Positions 5,793 to 6,228 of a stretch of 6,228 bases of DNA are shown piece by piece; position 1 is the first letter of the stretch; each line of letters opens with the position of its first letter. Source of the stretch: Thiotrichaceae bacterium. GTDB taxonomy: Bacteria > Pseudomonadota > Gammaproteobacteria > Thiotrichales > Thiotrichaceae. The stretch covers positions 1-6,228 of the forward strand of contig WGBH01000476.1 of the NCBI GenBank assembly GCA_015494435.1, read 5' to 3'. The notes beneath the pieces are model-generated. The model had not been told where the DNA came from. It ran no database searches and was given only the letters and a program-made list of their open reading frames with translations. A program made the translations under genes and the position numbers.

Positions 5793-5839
5793 ATGTCACC
5801 TAGCTGGCAGTTTTTGATGTTTTTTGCCATTTTTAGGTG
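5793..5839 (-). repeat. 47-bp shared upstream element, copy 2 (dnaK side)
   Basis: Read on the minus strand, it begins CACCTA (5839-5834), has A-tracts (5824-5820 and 5815-5811), then CTGCCAG, and ends TAGGTGACAT (5802-5793). The outer arms form a perfect 7-bp inverted repeat, TCACCTA (5840-5834) with TAGGTGA (5802-5796), and an inner pair TGGCA/TGCCA (5829-5825 and 5809-5805) adds to the symmetry. It is 35 of 47 identical to 2568-2614. Likely a regulatory site for the locus. Confidence 0.7.
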
Positions 5840-5848
5840 AAAGTGAAC

Positions 5849-5880
5849 AATGTAGGGGAGGGGTAAAGAGGTTTAAAGAC
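5849..5880 (-). promoter_or_regulatory. Candidate heat-shock (sigma-32-like) promoter of dnaK
   Basis: On the minus strand GTCTTTAAA (5880-5872) matches GnCTTGAAA except at one position. After 14 bases from CTTTAA comes CCCCTACATT (5858-5849), close to the C-rich sigma-32 -10 (CCCCATnT). The spacing is in the usual range. Transcripts would begin near 5845 and include the 47-bp element in the leader, which would make this an alternative to the GACAAT promoter. Confidence 0.45.
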
Positions 5881-6073
5881 TATACAAGTACCACAGCGTG
5901 GATTAATAAAGTACATTCTTGAGCAGAATAATCAGGATACGCAGAAAAGTGTTGTCGAAAGCTTCAGGGCTTTGCAAGTTGTGCTAGTCTGGGTGGAATA
6001 TAGCAATTCGGAGTTTTTGTACTGGTCTTGGTATTAAAAGCATTTTTTATCCAGTAGTGCCTGATCAGCAATT
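5881..6073. other. Intergenic stretch without a recognisable gene
   Basis: This is the middle of the 428-base divergent region between dnaK and the plus-strand gene at 6154. I see no tRNA, no transposon end, no convincing reading frame and no repeat array here. The only local symmetry is CCAC-AGC-GTGG (5891-5901) and a weak 6-bp inverted repeat (6020-6025 with 6051-6056). The stretch is long enough for regulator sites of the divergent gene, but none can be named. Confidence 0.5.
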
Positions 6074-6076
6074 TTG

Positions 6077-6110
6077 TTGAAGTCTCTTAATAACATAGGT
6101 ATGCTAAAAT
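6077..6110 (+). promoter_or_regulatory. Candidate promoter of the divergent plus-strand gene
   Basis: TTGAAG (6077-6082), 17 bases, then TATGCT (6100-6105) is one reading. The overlapping extended -10 TGCTAAAAT (6102-6110) is better in hexamer quality. Either would start transcription about 35-45 bases before the ATG at 6154. Confidence 0.35.
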
Positions 6111-6153
6111 TTCATTGGTTAATAATTCAATATATTAAGTGATTCCCAATTAG

Positions 6154-6228
6154 ATGCAAATCATAGACAACGTCACAGACCTTCTAGGTGATAACTTAAA
6201 ACAAACAATCAAACCTAGTACCAAGCTA
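6154..6228 (+). CDS. N-terminus of a probable PLD-like/helicase defence-island protein (partial)
   Basis: Twenty-five codons run from the ATG to the window edge, reading MQIIDNVTDLLGD followed by NLKQTIKPSTKL. An in-frame TAG at 6151-6153 directly precedes the ATG, so the gene cannot start further upstream. No good Shine-Dalgarno is visible. From memory, an IIDN-x-LGD-x-LK-x-I start is typical of large proteins that combine an N-terminal phospholipase-D-like domain with an SNF2-type helicase and lie in defence or restriction islands. That assignment rests on a very short stretch and is inference. The gene diverges from dnaK across 428 bases, so it is probably regulated separately and may mark the boundary of the chaperone module. 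Confidence 0.5.
   Translation, partial: MQIIDNVTDLLGDNLKQTIKPSTKL

Noticed and set aside
2568..5839. CRISPR array or transposon ends as an explanation for the paired 47-bp elements
   Set aside because: There are only two imperfect copies more than 3 kb apart, with no spacers, no transposase in the window and no visible target duplication.
6020..6056. Inverted repeat TACTGG / CCAGTA in the divergent intergenic region
   Set aside because: Only 6 bp with a 25-base loop, which is expected by chance in a region of this size.

Overview
The window holds one compact protein-quality-control locus read on the minus strand. In transcription order it carries a complete Hsp70 gene (dnaK), a small membrane protein of unknown function, a PsiE-family membrane protein, two different Hsp20 small heat shock proteins, a CbpA-type J-protein and its modulator CbpM. 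A divergent plus-strand gene begins at 6154, and only its first 25 codons are present. An unidentified plus-strand reading frame may end near position 70. Protein similarity (DnaK, CbpA, CbpM and PsiE all resemble Gram-negative proteobacterial forms) and moderate AT-richness point to a gammaproteobacterium, or possibly a betaproteobacterium. I cannot name the genus.

Layout. Positions 6153-5726 form a 428-base divergent intergenic region with promoter-like signals on both strands. dnaK (5725-3836) ends at a strong intrinsic terminator (3737-3769). The membrane gene (3685-3104, start corrected from an upstream TTG) and psiE (3094-2615) follow as a pair 9 bases apart. A 233-base gap (2614-2382) precedes hsp20-1 (2381-1947, start also corrected) and hsp20-2 (1935-1510), which are 11 bases apart. 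A 115-base gap with two hairpins, one a good intrinsic terminator, leads to cbpA (1394-438, GTG start) and cbpM (425-111), 12 bases apart.

How the parts fit. Small heat shock proteins hold unfolding proteins, and DnaK with a J-protein refolds them. CbpA supplies the J-domain and CbpM restrains CbpA. PsiE-family proteins also occur in the known transmissible stress-tolerance islands of proteobacteria (the locus of heat resistance / TLPQC type), so this looks like a different member of that class of accessory island. DnaK here has neither grpE nor a canonical dnaJ beside it, which suggests a second, accessory copy. The divergent gene begins like PLD/helicase proteins of defence islands, an inference from 25 residues only.

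The most interesting signal is non-coding. A 47-bp element occurs twice in the same orientation, upstream of dnaK (5793-5839) and upstream of hsp20-1 (2568-2614). It aligns without gaps at 35 of 47 positions. Both copies stand at exactly the same distance from a GAYAAT hexamer, as expected of a shared upstream control site that would co-regulate the two transcription units.
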